DNA from: CAZQRW01 sp964596115
Lineage (GTDB): Bacteria; Hydrothermota; UBA3072; B12-G15
Assembly (NCBI GenBank): GCA_964596115.1
Contig: CAZQRW010000008.1
Span: forward strand, 1 to 41,953
Direction: 5' to 3'
DNA: 41,953 nucleotides
Of the stretch, positions 24,630 through 33,298 are shown piece by piece (within the stretch, counting starts at the first letter, position 1; every line of letters begins with the position of its first letter). Made by a program: the position numbers and the translations under genes. The notes beneath the pieces were generated by a model. That model did not search any database and had not been told where the DNA came from. It saw nothing but the letters and a program-made list of their open reading frames with translations.

Positions 24630-25943
24630 TTACAATGATAAATACCTTTTTCTTTCATAATCAGTTACCTGAATCCTATAATTTTCCCATTCCGCTTTTT
24701 TATTCCTGATGTATTTGCTGAAGAATGTCTCGCCGAATATGTCATTAACAAGTTTACTTTTCTCTGTCTCGAGTATTGCTGCATACAATGAGTCAGGAAG
24801 TATATCTATTTTAAGATTTTGTCTCCTCTCCACTGACATACTATAAATGTCTTCTTCGATAGGCTCAGGTAGTATTAAACGGTCCTCAATTCCCTTTAAC
24901 CCTGCGCCTAACATTACACTAAAGCAAAGATACGGATTTGTTGCTGGATCCGGGGCACGATATTCGACTCTACAGGACGATGGCTTGTAGGGTTTAAACG
25001 CAGGTACCCTTACAAGGGCAGATCTGTTCATCCTACCCCAGGAGATATAAACAGGCGCCTCATATCCCGGAACAAGTCTTTTGTATGAATTTACCCATTG
25101 ATTTGTTATAGAGGTTATTTCTTTTGCATATTTTAATATCCCTGCAATATAATGGGCAGCGATCTCAGAAAGTAGATAATCATCATTCTCACCGTAAAAA
25201 ACATTCCTATCCCCTGAAAATAAGGATTGGTGAACATGGAGACCCGAACCATTAAATCCAAAAACTGGCTTGGGCATAAATGTTGCAAAAACCCCCTTCT
25301 GCCTTGCAGTATCTTTGATAATATACTTTGCAATCTGAAGTTGATCTGCCATTTTCAATGCCTCATCATATCTGAGGTCTATCTCGTGTTGGTTTTCCGA
25401 TACCTCATGATGCTCCATTTCAATCTTAACTCCTATATTGTTTAATCTCTTATTAATCTCTTCAGAGGTTTCATCATATAAATCGTGGGGCATCATATCA
25501 AAGTATCCTTTTGTATCTGAAATAGAAATATCCTTTGGATTTTTGAAATAAAAGAATTCAAGCTCGGCTCCAGTGTAGTATTTACAGCCTATCTTTTCTG
25601 CCCTCTCAAGTGTTTTTTTCAATATATATCTTGGAGAGCATTCAACAGGTTTTCCATCAGGATAGTAAATATCACAAATAAAAATAAGGGATTTCTCACC
25701 ATCATCTTCAGGTACTATATACGCAGAGTTGAGATCGGGTTTTGCAGTAAGGTCGGACTCTTCTATTCTAACAAGCCCTTCTATAGATGAACCATCAAAA
25801 TTAATCCCCTCCTCAATAGCCCTCTCAGCCTCATTAAGACTTATAAAAAAACCCTTCACCATTCCGAGTATATCGGTAAACCACAATCTTATTTTCTTAA
25901 CTTCTCCAGATTTTACAAGAGAATATACCTCTGATTTTTCCAT
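24630..25943 (-). CDS. glnA: Glutamine synthetase, type I
   Basis: 437 residues, the short GSI form. Visible motifs: FDGSSIEG and EESDLTAKPD near residues 50-70, TGAELEFFYF near 102, NQHEIDLRYDEA, FNGSGLHVHQSLF and the NRSALVRVPAFKP loop followed by CRVEYRAPDPATNPYL. It makes glutamine from glutamate, ammonia and ATP. The adenylylation tyrosine region of longer GSI-beta enzymes is not obvious. GGAGGA precedes the ATG. It is transcribed alone, divergently from gcvPB, from a 121-bp control region. Confidence 0.95.
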   Translation of the reverse strand: MEKSEVYSLVKSGEVKKIRLWFTDILGMVKGFFISLNEAERAIEEGINFDGSSIEGLVRIEESDLTAKPDLNSAYIVPEDDGEKSLIFICDIYYPDGKPVECSPRYILKKTLERAEKIGCKYYTGAELEFFYFKNPKDISISDTKGYFDMMPHDLYDETSEEINKRLNNIGVKIEMEHHEVSENQHEIDLRYDEALKMADQLQIAKYIIKDTARQKGVFATFMPKPVFGFNGSGLHVHQSLFSGDRNVFYGENDDYLLSEIAAHYIAGILKYAKEITSITNQWVNSYKRLVPGYEAPVYISWGRMNRSALVRVPAFKPYKPSSCRVEYRAPDPATNPYLCFSVMLGAGLKGIEDRLILPEPIEEDIYSMSVERRQNLKIDILPDSLYAAILETEKSKLVNDIFGETFFSKYIRNKKAEWENYRIQVTDYERKRYLSL

Positions 25944-25960
25944 AAATCCTCCTTTTTTTT

Positions 25961-25988
25961 ATAATACATAATTATCATAGTTGGTCAA
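25961..25988 (-). promoter_or_regulatory. Promoter of glnA
   Basis: On the minus strand -35 TTGACC (25988-25983) and -10 TATTAT (25966-25961), 16 bp apart, precede a short leader with GGAGGA and the glnA ATG. The -35 faces that of gcvPB across 41 bp (25989-26029), where a shared regulator could bind. Confidence 0.65.
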
Positions 25989-26029
25989 TAAAAATCTTCT
26001 TGTTTAGAACTACAATTTCCAAATATTTG

Positions 26030-26058
26030 TTGACAAAGTAAATGATTTAAATTATATT
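26030..26058 (+). promoter_or_regulatory. Promoter giving a leaderless gcvPB mRNA
   Basis: A perfect -35 TTGACA (26030-26035) and -10 TATATT (26053-26058) are 17 bp apart. Exactly six bases follow before ATG at 26065, and there is no Shine-Dalgarno. The N-terminus read from this ATG aligns with the usual start of GcvPB, so the leaderless reading is well supported. Confidence 0.75.
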
Positions 26059-26064
26059 AACTGT

Positions 26065-27498
26065 ATGGAATTGTTGAAGGAAATATCAAGAGAAGGAGCA
26101 AGAGGGTATACACTGCCCTCTTTAGATGTAGAGGATGTCCCTTTAGAAGAAATCTTTCCAGATTCCCACTTAAGGGAAAGATTACATATGATAGAGGTAA
26201 GTGAGGTAGAGGTTGTAAGACACTTCTCCAATCTATCATCTCTCAATTATCATATAGATAAGGGTATCTATCCCCTCGGTTCCTGCACAATGAAGTATAA
26301 TCCAAAAATAAATGAGGATGTATCACGCTTTGAGAATTTTACCTCTCTTCATCCTTACACAAATGACGAGTATGTGCAGGGGGCACTCCAGATAATGTAC
26401 GAGCTTGAAAAATCACTTGGAGAATTAACAGGCTTTAAAGATGTCTCTCTACAACCCGCCGCAGGGGCTCACGGCGAATTACTCGGCCTTTTACTAATGC
26501 GAGCCTATCATAAAAAAAGAGGAAATATCAACAAGAAAAAAATTTTGATCCCTGACTCAGCACATGGAACTAACCCTGCTTCTTCAACAAGGGCTGGATT
26601 CGTTGCTGCCAAGATTCCTTCTAACGATGAAGGTATTCTAACCCCTGACATTGTTAATAAAAATGTTGATGAAGATGTGGCAGGATTAATGATAACAAAC
26701 CCAAATACCCTTGGTATTTTTGAACCCTATATTGGTGAAATTGCTGATATACTTCATAAACACGATGCTCTTTTATATATGGATGGGGCAAACCTAAATG
26801 CCCTTATGGGATACTTTAGACCAGGTGATGTAGGAGTAGACATACTCCATTTTAATCTCCATAAAACCTTCTCCACACCACATGGTGGTGGAGGCCCTGG
26901 AGGTGGAGCTTCTGGTGTATCTGATAAATTGGTCCCTTTCCTTCCGGTTCCAAGGGTAGTAAAGAGCGAAGAAAAATTTAAATTAGACTATAATTACCCT
27001 GACTCTATAGGTAAAATACTGGGATTCTATGGCCACTTCAGTGTAATGGTAAAGGCATATGCGTATATACGTATGCTTGGGACAAAGGGTTTAAAAAGGG
27101 CAACTGAACAAGCCGTTATAAATGCAAATTACCTTAGAGAGATTTTAAAAGACTACTATGATTTACCATATAAGAATAGATGTATGCATGAATTTGTGCT
27201 TTCTGGTGATATACAGAAGGCAAATGGTGTAAGGACACTTGATATTGCTAAAAAAATATTGGATTATGGTTTACATGCACCTACAATATACTTTCCCTTA
27301 ATAGTTTCAGAGGCGCTAATGATAGAACCAACTGAAACAGAACCTAAGTGGGTTCTGGACAAGTTTTCGGAGGTAATGATAGAGATTGCAAAGAAAGCAG
27401 AAAATTCACCTGAAGAACTCAAAAATGCACCTGTTAATACACCCATTAAACGATTGGATGAAGCAAAAGCAGCAAGGGAGTTAGATGTTCACTGGTAA
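26065..27498 (+). CDS. gcvPB: Glycine dehydrogenase (decarboxylating) subunit 2
   Basis: 477 residues. Family motifs include YPLGSCTMKYNPKINEDV at 69-86, QPAAGAHGE at 130-138, DSAHGTNPASS at 164-174 and NLHKTFSTPHGGGGPG at 264-279 with the PLP lysine K267. With GcvPA it forms the P-protein that decarboxylates glycine onto lipoyl-GcvH. GcvPA, GcvH and GcvT are not in the window. The start lies directly at the predicted transcription start. It overlaps the next small gene by 14 bp and heads an unusual operon with a MutL/GlmL-like ATPase. Confidence 0.96.
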   Translation: MELLKEISREGARGYTLPSLDVEDVPLEEIFPDSHLRERLHMIEVSEVEVVRHFSNLSSLNYHIDKGIYPLGSCTMKYNPKINEDVSRFENFTSLHPYTNDEYVQGALQIMYELEKSLGELTGFKDVSLQPAAGAHGELLGLLLMRAYHKKRGNINKKKILIPDSAHGTNPASSTRAGFVAAKIPSNDEGILTPDIVNKNVDEDVAGLMITNPNTLGIFEPYIGEIADILHKHDALLYMDGANLNALMGYFRPGDVGVDILHFNLHKTFSTPHGGGGPGGGASGVSDKLVPFLPVPRVVKSEEKFKLDYNYPDSIGKILGFYGHFSVMVKAYAYIRMLGTKGLKRATEQAVINANYLREILKDYYDLPYKNRCMHEFVLSGDIQKANGVRTLDIAKKILDYGLHAPTIYFPLIVSEALMIEPTETEPKWVLDKFSEVMIEIAKKAENSPEELKNAPVNTPIKRLDEAKAARELDVHW

Positions 27499-27829
27499 TA
27501 ATAATCCTGTTGAAAATTTCTACTCTTCTGAGGATATCCCTGAGGAAGAGAAAAGCAAAGTGCTTGGTGATGTAGCCCAGGACATTGTAGAAAGAGGACT
27601 TACTGCCCCTGCGATTTTCTTTCTTGAGGTGACTAAACCATTGAGTTTTATAGGTTCCCAGGTTCTAATTATGGCTAACCCTGTTGTCCAGGCAATATTT
27701 CACTCAAAAAAATACTGGGAGATTTCTCTACTTCTTGAAAAGAGGGAAAACGTCGAATACCTGATTCAAGAGATTGAAAGGAGGAATAATGAATCAAAAA
27801 AACGACCTAAAAAGAATAATAGCAACTGA
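27485..27829 (+). CDS. Small helical protein of unknown function
   Basis: 114 residues. The core (about 28-100) is mostly helical and reads VERGLTAPAIFFLEVTKPLS, then a hydrophobic GSQVLIMANPVVQAIF and LLLEKRENVEYLIQEIE. The tail is very basic. The core resembles a conserved hypothetical family I cannot name. The ATG is 14 bp inside gcvPB and follows GGGAG; the 3' end overlaps the ATPase gene by 41 bp, so all three are coupled. The PxxFFLE-KPLSF hydrophobic patch suggests membrane association or a protein contact; that is inference. Confidence 0.72.
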   Translation: MFTGNNNPVENFYSSEDIPEEEKSKVLGDVAQDIVERGLTAPAIFFLEVTKPLSFIGSQVLIMANPVVQAIFHSKKYWEISLLLEKRENVEYLIQEIERRNNESKKRPKKNNSN

Positions 27830-29576
27830 TTGTGGAAGTACTACAACAAAGGCAATACTGATAGAAAAAAGAGGAGATGAATATAGACTGGTTGTAAGAG
27901 GTGAGGCTCCTACTACTGTAGAAGCTCCGTTTGAAGACGTCACAAGGGGTGTATTAAATGCTATAAGAGAAGTAGAGGAATTGACAAATACAGAGATACT
28001 TGAAGGCGAAAAAATATTAAATCCTTCAAACGAAAAGAAGGGTGTGGATATCTACGTCTCTACCTCAAGCGCAGGTGGCGGGCTTCAGATGATGGTAGCA
28101 GGCGTAGTAAAACAAATGACCGCTGAATCTGCAGCAAGAGCCGCACTTGGCGCTGGTGCAATAGTAATGGATGTAATTGCAACAAATGACAAGAGAAAAG
28201 ACCATGAAAGGATTGAATTGATTCGTAGACTCAGACCCGATATGATACTCCTATCCGGAGGTGTCGATGGAGGTACAATAACGCATGTGGTCCATCTTGC
28301 TAATCTCATTGCTGCTGCAGAACCCAAGCCAAGATTTGGTTCGGGGTATGATCTGCCTATCATATACGCAGGGAATAGGGATGCAAGGAAAGAGGTAAAG
28401 GAAATCCTCTCGGAAAAGAGCGCTCTTTCAATCGTAGACAACTTAAGACCTGTTCTTGAAAGGGAAAATTTGAGACCATCAAGGGATAAGATACATGAAC
28501 TATTTATGGAACATGTTATGGCACATGCCCCGGGCTATAAAAAACTTATGAAATGGACAGACGTGCCTATTATGCCAACACCAGGTGCAGTTGGCCTTCT
28601 AATAGAAAAAGTCGCGAGAAAAGAAAATATAGAGGTACTCGGAGTCGATATCGGTGGTGCTACAACAGATATCTTTTCTGTTTTTCAAGGCGTCTTTAAC
28701 AGGACTGTAAGTGCTAATCTTGGTATGAGTTATTCCATATCCAATGTGCTTGCAGAAACTGGTATACAAAACATAATGAGATGGGTACCATTTGAAATAG
28801 ATGAGAGAGATTTGAGAAACCGTATAAGAAACAAGATGATCAGACCAACTACGATACCTCAATCTCTAAAGGAATTAATGATAGAACAGGCTATTGCCAG
28901 AGAAGCTCTGAGGCTTGCATTGATCCAACATAAAAGAATGGCAGTAGGACTCAAAGGGGTACAACAGGAGAGAACAATTTCTGATGCATTTGCCCAAACG
29001 GCAACTGGTGCATCCCTTGTAAATATGATGACATTAAACCTTGTTATAGGCTCAGGTGGAATTCTCTCACATGCCCCAAGAAGGGTACAGGCTGCATTGA
29101 TGATGATGGATGCGTTTGAAATTCAAGGCATAACGAAATTAGCAGTGGATTCAATCTTTATGATGCCGCACCTTGGTGTACTCTCCACAGTCCATGAAAA
29201 ATCAGCTACTGAGGTTTTTGACAAGGACTGTCTTATAAGACTGGGAACCTCTATCGTGCCAGTTGGACAGGGAAGAGAGGGAGAACCCGCTATTTCTGTG
29301 AGAATAGAAGGAAACGAATATAATCTAAAGTATGGGGATATAAAACTTATACCCATTGAGCAAGGGAAAAAGGTAAAGGCAGAAATAGTTCCGTCCAAGA
29401 GATTTGATGTAGGAAAAGGCAGAGGAAAAATGATTGAGACAGAACTCGAAGGTGGAGTAGTAGGAACAATTATAGATGCAAGGGGAAGACCTCTTGTATT
29501 ACCTGAGGATCCAAAGAAGAGAAGAGAACATTTAGATAAATGGTTTAGTGAACTGAACCTTTATCCAAGTAATTAG
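27789..29576 (+). CDS. MutL/GlmL-like ASKHA-type ATPase
   Basis: 595 residues. Phosphate-1 motif DCGSTTTKAIL at 14-24, a central SSAGGGLQMM region at 93-102, the LLSGGVDGG stretch at 154-162 and phosphate-2 motif GVDIGGATTD at 285-294 place it in the glutamate mutase L (MutL) family, a proposed actin-like ATPase or chaperone for B12-dependent mutases. No mutase, B12 gene or MutS/MutE homologue is present here, so the target is unknown. Start is ATG 27789 after GGAGG; a TTG 15 bases earlier is rejected. It is followed 8 bp later by a barrel-sandwich/KOW-like gene. Confidence 0.85.
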   Translation: MNQKNDLKRIIATDCGSTTTKAILIEKRGDEYRLVVRGEAPTTVEAPFEDVTRGVLNAIREVEELTNTEILEGEKILNPSNEKKGVDIYVSTSSAGGGLQMMVAGVVKQMTAESAARAALGAGAIVMDVIATNDKRKDHERIELIRRLRPDMILLSGGVDGGTITHVVHLANLIAAAEPKPRFGSGYDLPIIYAGNRDARKEVKEILSEKSALSIVDNLRPVLERENLRPSRDKIHELFMEHVMAHAPGYKKLMKWTDVPIMPTPGAVGLLIEKVARKENIEVLGVDIGGATTDIFSVFQGVFNRTVSANLGMSYSISNVLAETGIQNIMRWVPFEIDERDLRNRIRNKMIRPTTIPQSLKELMIEQAIAREALRLALIQHKRMAVGLKGVQQERTISDAFAQTATGASLVNMMTLNLVIGSGGILSHAPRRVQAALMMMDAFEIQGITKLAVDSIFMMPHLGVLSTVHEKSATEVFDKDCLIRLGTSIVPVGQGREGEPAISVRIEGNEYNLKYGDIKLIPIEQGKKVKAEIVPSKRFDVGKGRGKMIETELEGGVVGTIIDARGRPLVLPEDPKKRREHLDKWFSELNLYPSN

Positions 29577-29584
29577 GAGGGAAA

Positions 29585-30706
29585 ATGGCACATGCATATA
29601 CACCAGGTCTAAAGGTTAGTGAAAAGACAATTGTAAGAAAGGAAAGGAGACTACCATTAAAAGGTAAAGTCCTCGTTAATGTTGGTGACATATTGGAGGC
29701 GAATACCATCGTTGCAAAAACTGAACTCCCTGGAAACGTACAGACGCTTAATCTTGCAGGGAAATTGGGTGTTCTACCAGGTGAAATCAAAGACTATATG
29801 CTAAAAAAGGAAGGGGATCCTGTTGAAAAGGATGAAGTGATCGCCGAGTCAAAGGGGATGTTTGGATTATTTAAATCACAAATAAAATCACCTATAAAAG
29901 GAAGCATTGAAACTATATCTGGCATAACAGGACAGATTATCCTTCGAGAGCCGCCGATACCTGTACAGATAGACGCGTATATTGATGGTAAGGTCGTTGA
30001 GGTATTTGAAAATGAAGGAGTAGCAGTGGAAGCAGTAGCGACCTTCGTGCAGGGAATTTTTGGTATAGGGGGTGAAACCAAAGGAATCATTAAAAGGATT
30101 GTAGATAAACCCTCTGATCCAGTAACCCCCGATGTAATAGATGAATCGTTAAAAGATAGGATTTGCATCGGTGGATCTATAGTTACAAAGGAGGCACTTA
30201 ACAAGGCAGTTAAAGTAGGAATGAAGGCACTGGTTGTGGGTGGTATCGACGATTATGACTTAAAAAATTTCCTTGGATATGAAATTGGAGTTGCAATAAC
30301 GGGTCAGGAAAGAAAGGGTATTACCCTTATCATCACCGAGGGCTTTGGTAAAATGTCAATGTCACAAAAGGCATTCAGCCTTCTCTCAAGTGTAGAAGGT
30401 AAAAAAGCATCTGTAAATGGAGCTACACAGATAAGGGCTGGCGTAATGAGGCCTGAAGTTATAATCCCCATCAAGGGGGAATCAGCTGAAAATTTAGAGG
30501 TAAAGGCTCCTAAAGGCCTTGAAGCTGGGGATCTTATAAGAATCATAAGGGAACCCTACTTTGGTCTCATAGGAAAGGTAATTGAACTTCCGCCTGAACT
30601 TCAGGTTATTGAAACAGGGGCAAAAGTACGTGTTTTAACAGTACAAACAGAGGATGGGAAGCAAATTACCCTTCCCAGGGCAAATGTCGAACTAATAGAA
30701 GAATAA
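29585..30706 (+). CDS. Barrel-sandwich/KOW-like protein of unknown function
   Basis: 373 residues, no signal peptide. Residues about 20-140 show repeated G-x-V/hydrophobic turns of a biotinyl-lipoyl-type or RnfC-N-terminal-like barrel (GKVLVNVGDILEANTIVAKT; SPIKGSIETISGITGQIILR). A middle domain (about 195-285) has CIGGSIVTKEALNKAVKVGM and GVAITGQERKGITLII. The C-terminus (about 315-373) looks like a KOW/SH3 barrel (YFGLIGKVIELPPELQ, then ITLPRANVELIE). No lipoylation lysine context is obvious. AGGAGG precedes the ATG and the gene lies 8 bp after the MutL-like gene. I do not recognise a named family. Confidence 0.78.
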   Translation: MAHAYTPGLKVSEKTIVRKERRLPLKGKVLVNVGDILEANTIVAKTELPGNVQTLNLAGKLGVLPGEIKDYMLKKEGDPVEKDEVIAESKGMFGLFKSQIKSPIKGSIETISGITGQIILREPPIPVQIDAYIDGKVVEVFENEGVAVEAVATFVQGIFGIGGETKGIIKRIVDKPSDPVTPDVIDESLKDRICIGGSIVTKEALNKAVKVGMKALVVGGIDDYDLKNFLGYEIGVAITGQERKGITLIITEGFGKMSMSQKAFSLLSSVEGKKASVNGATQIRAGVMRPEVIIPIKGESAENLEVKAPKGLEAGDLIRIIREPYFGLIGKVIELPPELQVIETGAKVRVLTVQTEDGKQITLPRANVELIEE

Positions 30707-30716
30707 GGAGGAAACT

Positions 30717-31052
30717 ATGGAATTTTTAGTTCTTGGTGGTATGATCTTAATAATGGATATGTTGAGGAATGTTGAAGTCTTAAAGCCATCTTTAAAGTCC
30801 CTTGAGGGATTGAAGGTCCCCTTTGGTATTGTTATTATCCTTGTCGGAATATCAAGTTTTACAAGACCTGCCCTCATCTTTGAAGGAATAATGGGGATTA
30901 TTGCAGGGGCTATTCTTATTATTGATGTTATTATGCTTGGGATAAAAGATGCCGCGACACGAAAGAAGGTTCAAACTGGTATGCTCAGCCTATCTATTCC
31001 GGTTGGCATTCTTACTATCATAGCCGGCATAATAGGTATGTTTTTTAAATAA
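30717..31052 (+). CDS. Small integral membrane protein
   Basis: 111 residues with three to four hydrophobic segments (about 1-16, 36-50, 53-75 and 88-110) and a short basic loop near 76-86 (KDAATRKK). AAGGAGG precedes the ATG 10 bp after the preceding stop, so it is the last gene of the gcvPB operon. It ends two bases before the stop of the convergent membrane-protein gene. Function unknown; it could anchor the soluble operon products at the membrane. Confidence 0.75.
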   Translation: MEFLVLGGMILIMDMLRNVEVLKPSLKSLEGLKVPFGIVIILVGISSFTRPALIFEGIMGIIAGAILIIDVIMLGIKDAATRKKVQTGMLSLSIPVGILTIIAGIIGMFFK

Positions 31053-31054
31053 TA

Positions 31055-33079
31055 CTATAGAATAAATCCAAGTATTCCTAGCCCCACCAGCAAAAGAATG
31101 GTGGGGCTGATTCCATATACAGGAATAAAGTATAGTGTAGTGAAAATAGAGCCAATTGCTGCGCCCATAAGGTCAAAAGAATATACAACAGCTGCGCTAT
31201 CTTTAGATGCACCTTTCAGGAGTTTCGTTCCTACCCCATAGGTGTATCCCACTACAATACCAAATAAAAGATTAACAAGTAGTATCAAGAATATAAGGGA
31301 AAGATGGAATCTCATAATTGGAAAGAGAACGAGTATAATTACAGAAGCAAAGAGAAAAAGCAGTTTTAATGTTCCCCTGCCTCCCCTTTGAAATTTCTCA
31401 AAAACATAGGCTCCAACACCCAGGCCAAACATAAATAAGCCTACTATCATTCCAATAATATGATACAGATTGCCATAAATAATCTGGAGAATGATTATTG
31501 AGAGAATCTCAGTGGAAATTCCCAAACCCCCCAGGAGAAATATCCTGTATTTTATGCCCCTGGAGATTAAAGGTATTGAAAAAAGAATAAAAGGGATAAA
31601 AATTGGGATTAAAGAGAGAAACTTTAAGATATGTTCAAACCCCTTAGAATATTTTTGCCCCCATAGGAGAAGAGACTCAAAAAAGAGTTTTAGATTATCA
31701 TCTGTATTTATACTTCTCTTTTTTATAATTTTATTCTTGACATAATCTACCCTCTCCTTTTGAAACCTGAAAGGTAGGGTAAACCTGTTGAGGAATGTAG
31801 TGTTGAGAGAGTCAAGTTTTGAGTATGCATAGCTTTTGTTCATTATAAGAGGTGAAGTAGAGAACAAAAACCCCAAATTCTCACCGGGAAGTAGAAAATA
31901 ATAGGGGAATATGCTGTGGAATGAGGAAAATACAGTAGAAGTATAGCTAAGTAGAGGTCCACTAATATAATTCTCATTTGATGGTATCTTTAAGAATATA
32001 ATGCCTCCAGTGGTCAACGCTCTCTTCGCCAGTTTTATAAATCTTGTTGTAAAAAATCTGTTTGAAGAAATGTTATCTACCTCTCCAACCCCAAGAACAA
32101 TAAAATCAAAGTGCTCTTTACTCCCTTTTAAAAAAAGTCTTCCGTCCCTCGGAATATACCTGAAATTTATGTGATAACCAATCTTCTTTAACGGAGCTGG
32201 ATCATTGAAGGCAACACTAACCTTCCCTTCCTTCTTCAGTTCTTTTATTATACCTGGTGATGGCAAACCAATATATAGTATTTTATTTTCTCTACCCTTT
32301 CTAAACAGAAAGGGGATATGTACATCTTCCTCGGTACTCTTCTCCGGGTAGGAAAAGATTAAATTTCCATCCTGTATGACTGATTTAATTCCCCTCTTTT
32401 CTAACCCTATATAACGGGAAATGGGGGAATCGAATATAGTAAAAACACTATATCCTGGAAAGTTTTTCCGAATTATATCTTTATATATGGTTTTTGAAAA
32501 GGGTATAGCCCCAAGAAACGGAAGCAATAAAATATAATAGCGTTTAACCCTGTATTGCTTTATAAGAACTATTATTATAGCAACTATTGAAGCAAATATG
32601 TATCTCAAATAAATTGGAATAAATATTAGGGCTATGTATGTAAAGAAAAGACCTCCAACAAGATCCCCAAATGCCTCCAGCATATACGGTCTCGTAAATC
32701 CTTTAATTCCTCCGCCTATCCATTCTTTTATTCCTCTTGCAAATATCGCACCCAGAAGAAAAAATAGTGGTGCAAAAAAGATAAAGGAAGTGATGAAAAT
32801 ATGGGGAATACCTGCTACTTCTCCAGGCCACAGGTGAAATATCATCCTTATATTGTAAAGAATCAAAGCTTCAATTGGGAGCATATAGGCAAAAACAATT
32901 AAATAGGTTTGGAGTTTTCCTCTCTTTCTCCCAAGCAATGCTCCAATTCCTGTCCAGATCAACCATCCGGCTATCAAAATACCCGAAGTAAGTTCGTTTC
33001 CTGAAAATGTAAGATAAAATTCTCGCAATAAAAAAGATTGTAAAAAAATAGAAAGAAAACCTATAAGGAATAAAATCAT
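31055..33079 (-). CDS. Membrane protein with degenerate spermidine-synthase-like domain
   Basis: 674 residues. About six N-terminal membrane helices (1-195), a soluble Rossmann-like domain (about 225-370) and about six or seven C-terminal helices (485-674). The plan matches polytopic spermine/spermidine-synthase-like proteins common in environmental bacteria. The SAM-binding glycine loop is weak: IGLPSPG replaces the usual Gly-rich motif, and no clear acidic substrate pair is seen, so catalysis is doubtful. AGGGAGAC precedes the ATG. It is a single-gene unit with its own promoter candidate and ends two bases from the gcvPB operon. Confidence 0.78.
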   Translation of the reverse strand: MILFLIGFLSIFLQSFLLREFYLTFSGNELTSGILIAGWLIWTGIGALLGRKRGKLQTYLIVFAYMLPIEALILYNIRMIFHLWPGEVAGIPHIFITSFIFFAPLFFLLGAIFARGIKEWIGGGIKGFTRPYMLEAFGDLVGGLFFTYIALIFIPIYLRYIFASIVAIIIVLIKQYRVKRYYILLLPFLGAIPFSKTIYKDIIRKNFPGYSVFTIFDSPISRYIGLEKRGIKSVIQDGNLIFSYPEKSTEEDVHIPFLFRKGRENKILYIGLPSPGIIKELKKEGKVSVAFNDPAPLKKIGYHINFRYIPRDGRLFLKGSKEHFDFIVLGVGEVDNISSNRFFTTRFIKLAKRALTTGGIIFLKIPSNENYISGPLLSYTSTVFSSFHSIFPYYFLLPGENLGFLFSTSPLIMNKSYAYSKLDSLNTTFLNRFTLPFRFQKERVDYVKNKIIKKRSINTDDNLKLFFESLLLWGQKYSKGFEHILKFLSLIPIFIPFILFSIPLISRGIKYRIFLLGGLGISTEILSIIILQIIYGNLYHIIGMIVGLFMFGLGVGAYVFEKFQRGGRGTLKLLFLFASVIILVLFPIMRFHLSLIFLILLVNLLFGIVVGYTYGVGTKLLKGASKDSAAVVYSFDLMGAAIGSIFTTLYFIPVYGISPTILLLVGLGILGFIL

Positions 33080-33191
33080 TCGATAAGTCTCCCTGCAGAG
33101 TTAACTGAAAAATGAACTCTATCCTGAAATATCACTGAAATTAATAAGATATAAAACATTGGTTTCCCATTTATTTCTCGATTTTCTCTTT

Positions 33192-33221
33192 ATGATAACA
33201 AACAATTTATCTATTTGTCAA
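33192..33221 (-). promoter_or_regulatory. Promoter candidate for the synthase-like membrane protein gene
   Basis: Minus-strand -35 TTGACA (33221-33216) and -10 TATCAT (33197-33192), 18 bp apart, give a leader of about 105 bases. The rest of the 219-bp spacer (33080-33298) shows no gene or clear hairpin. Confidence 0.5.
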
Positions 33222-33298
33222 GGGCAGTTTTATATTTTTTAGATCAAAATGTATTTCTATTTTTAACCAGAGTGCCCAGGAGGTATTTGTTTAAAATA

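Noticed and set aside
27774..27788. TTG start for the MutL/GlmL-like gene
   Set aside because: Its codons are the GGAGG ribosome binding site of ATG 27789.
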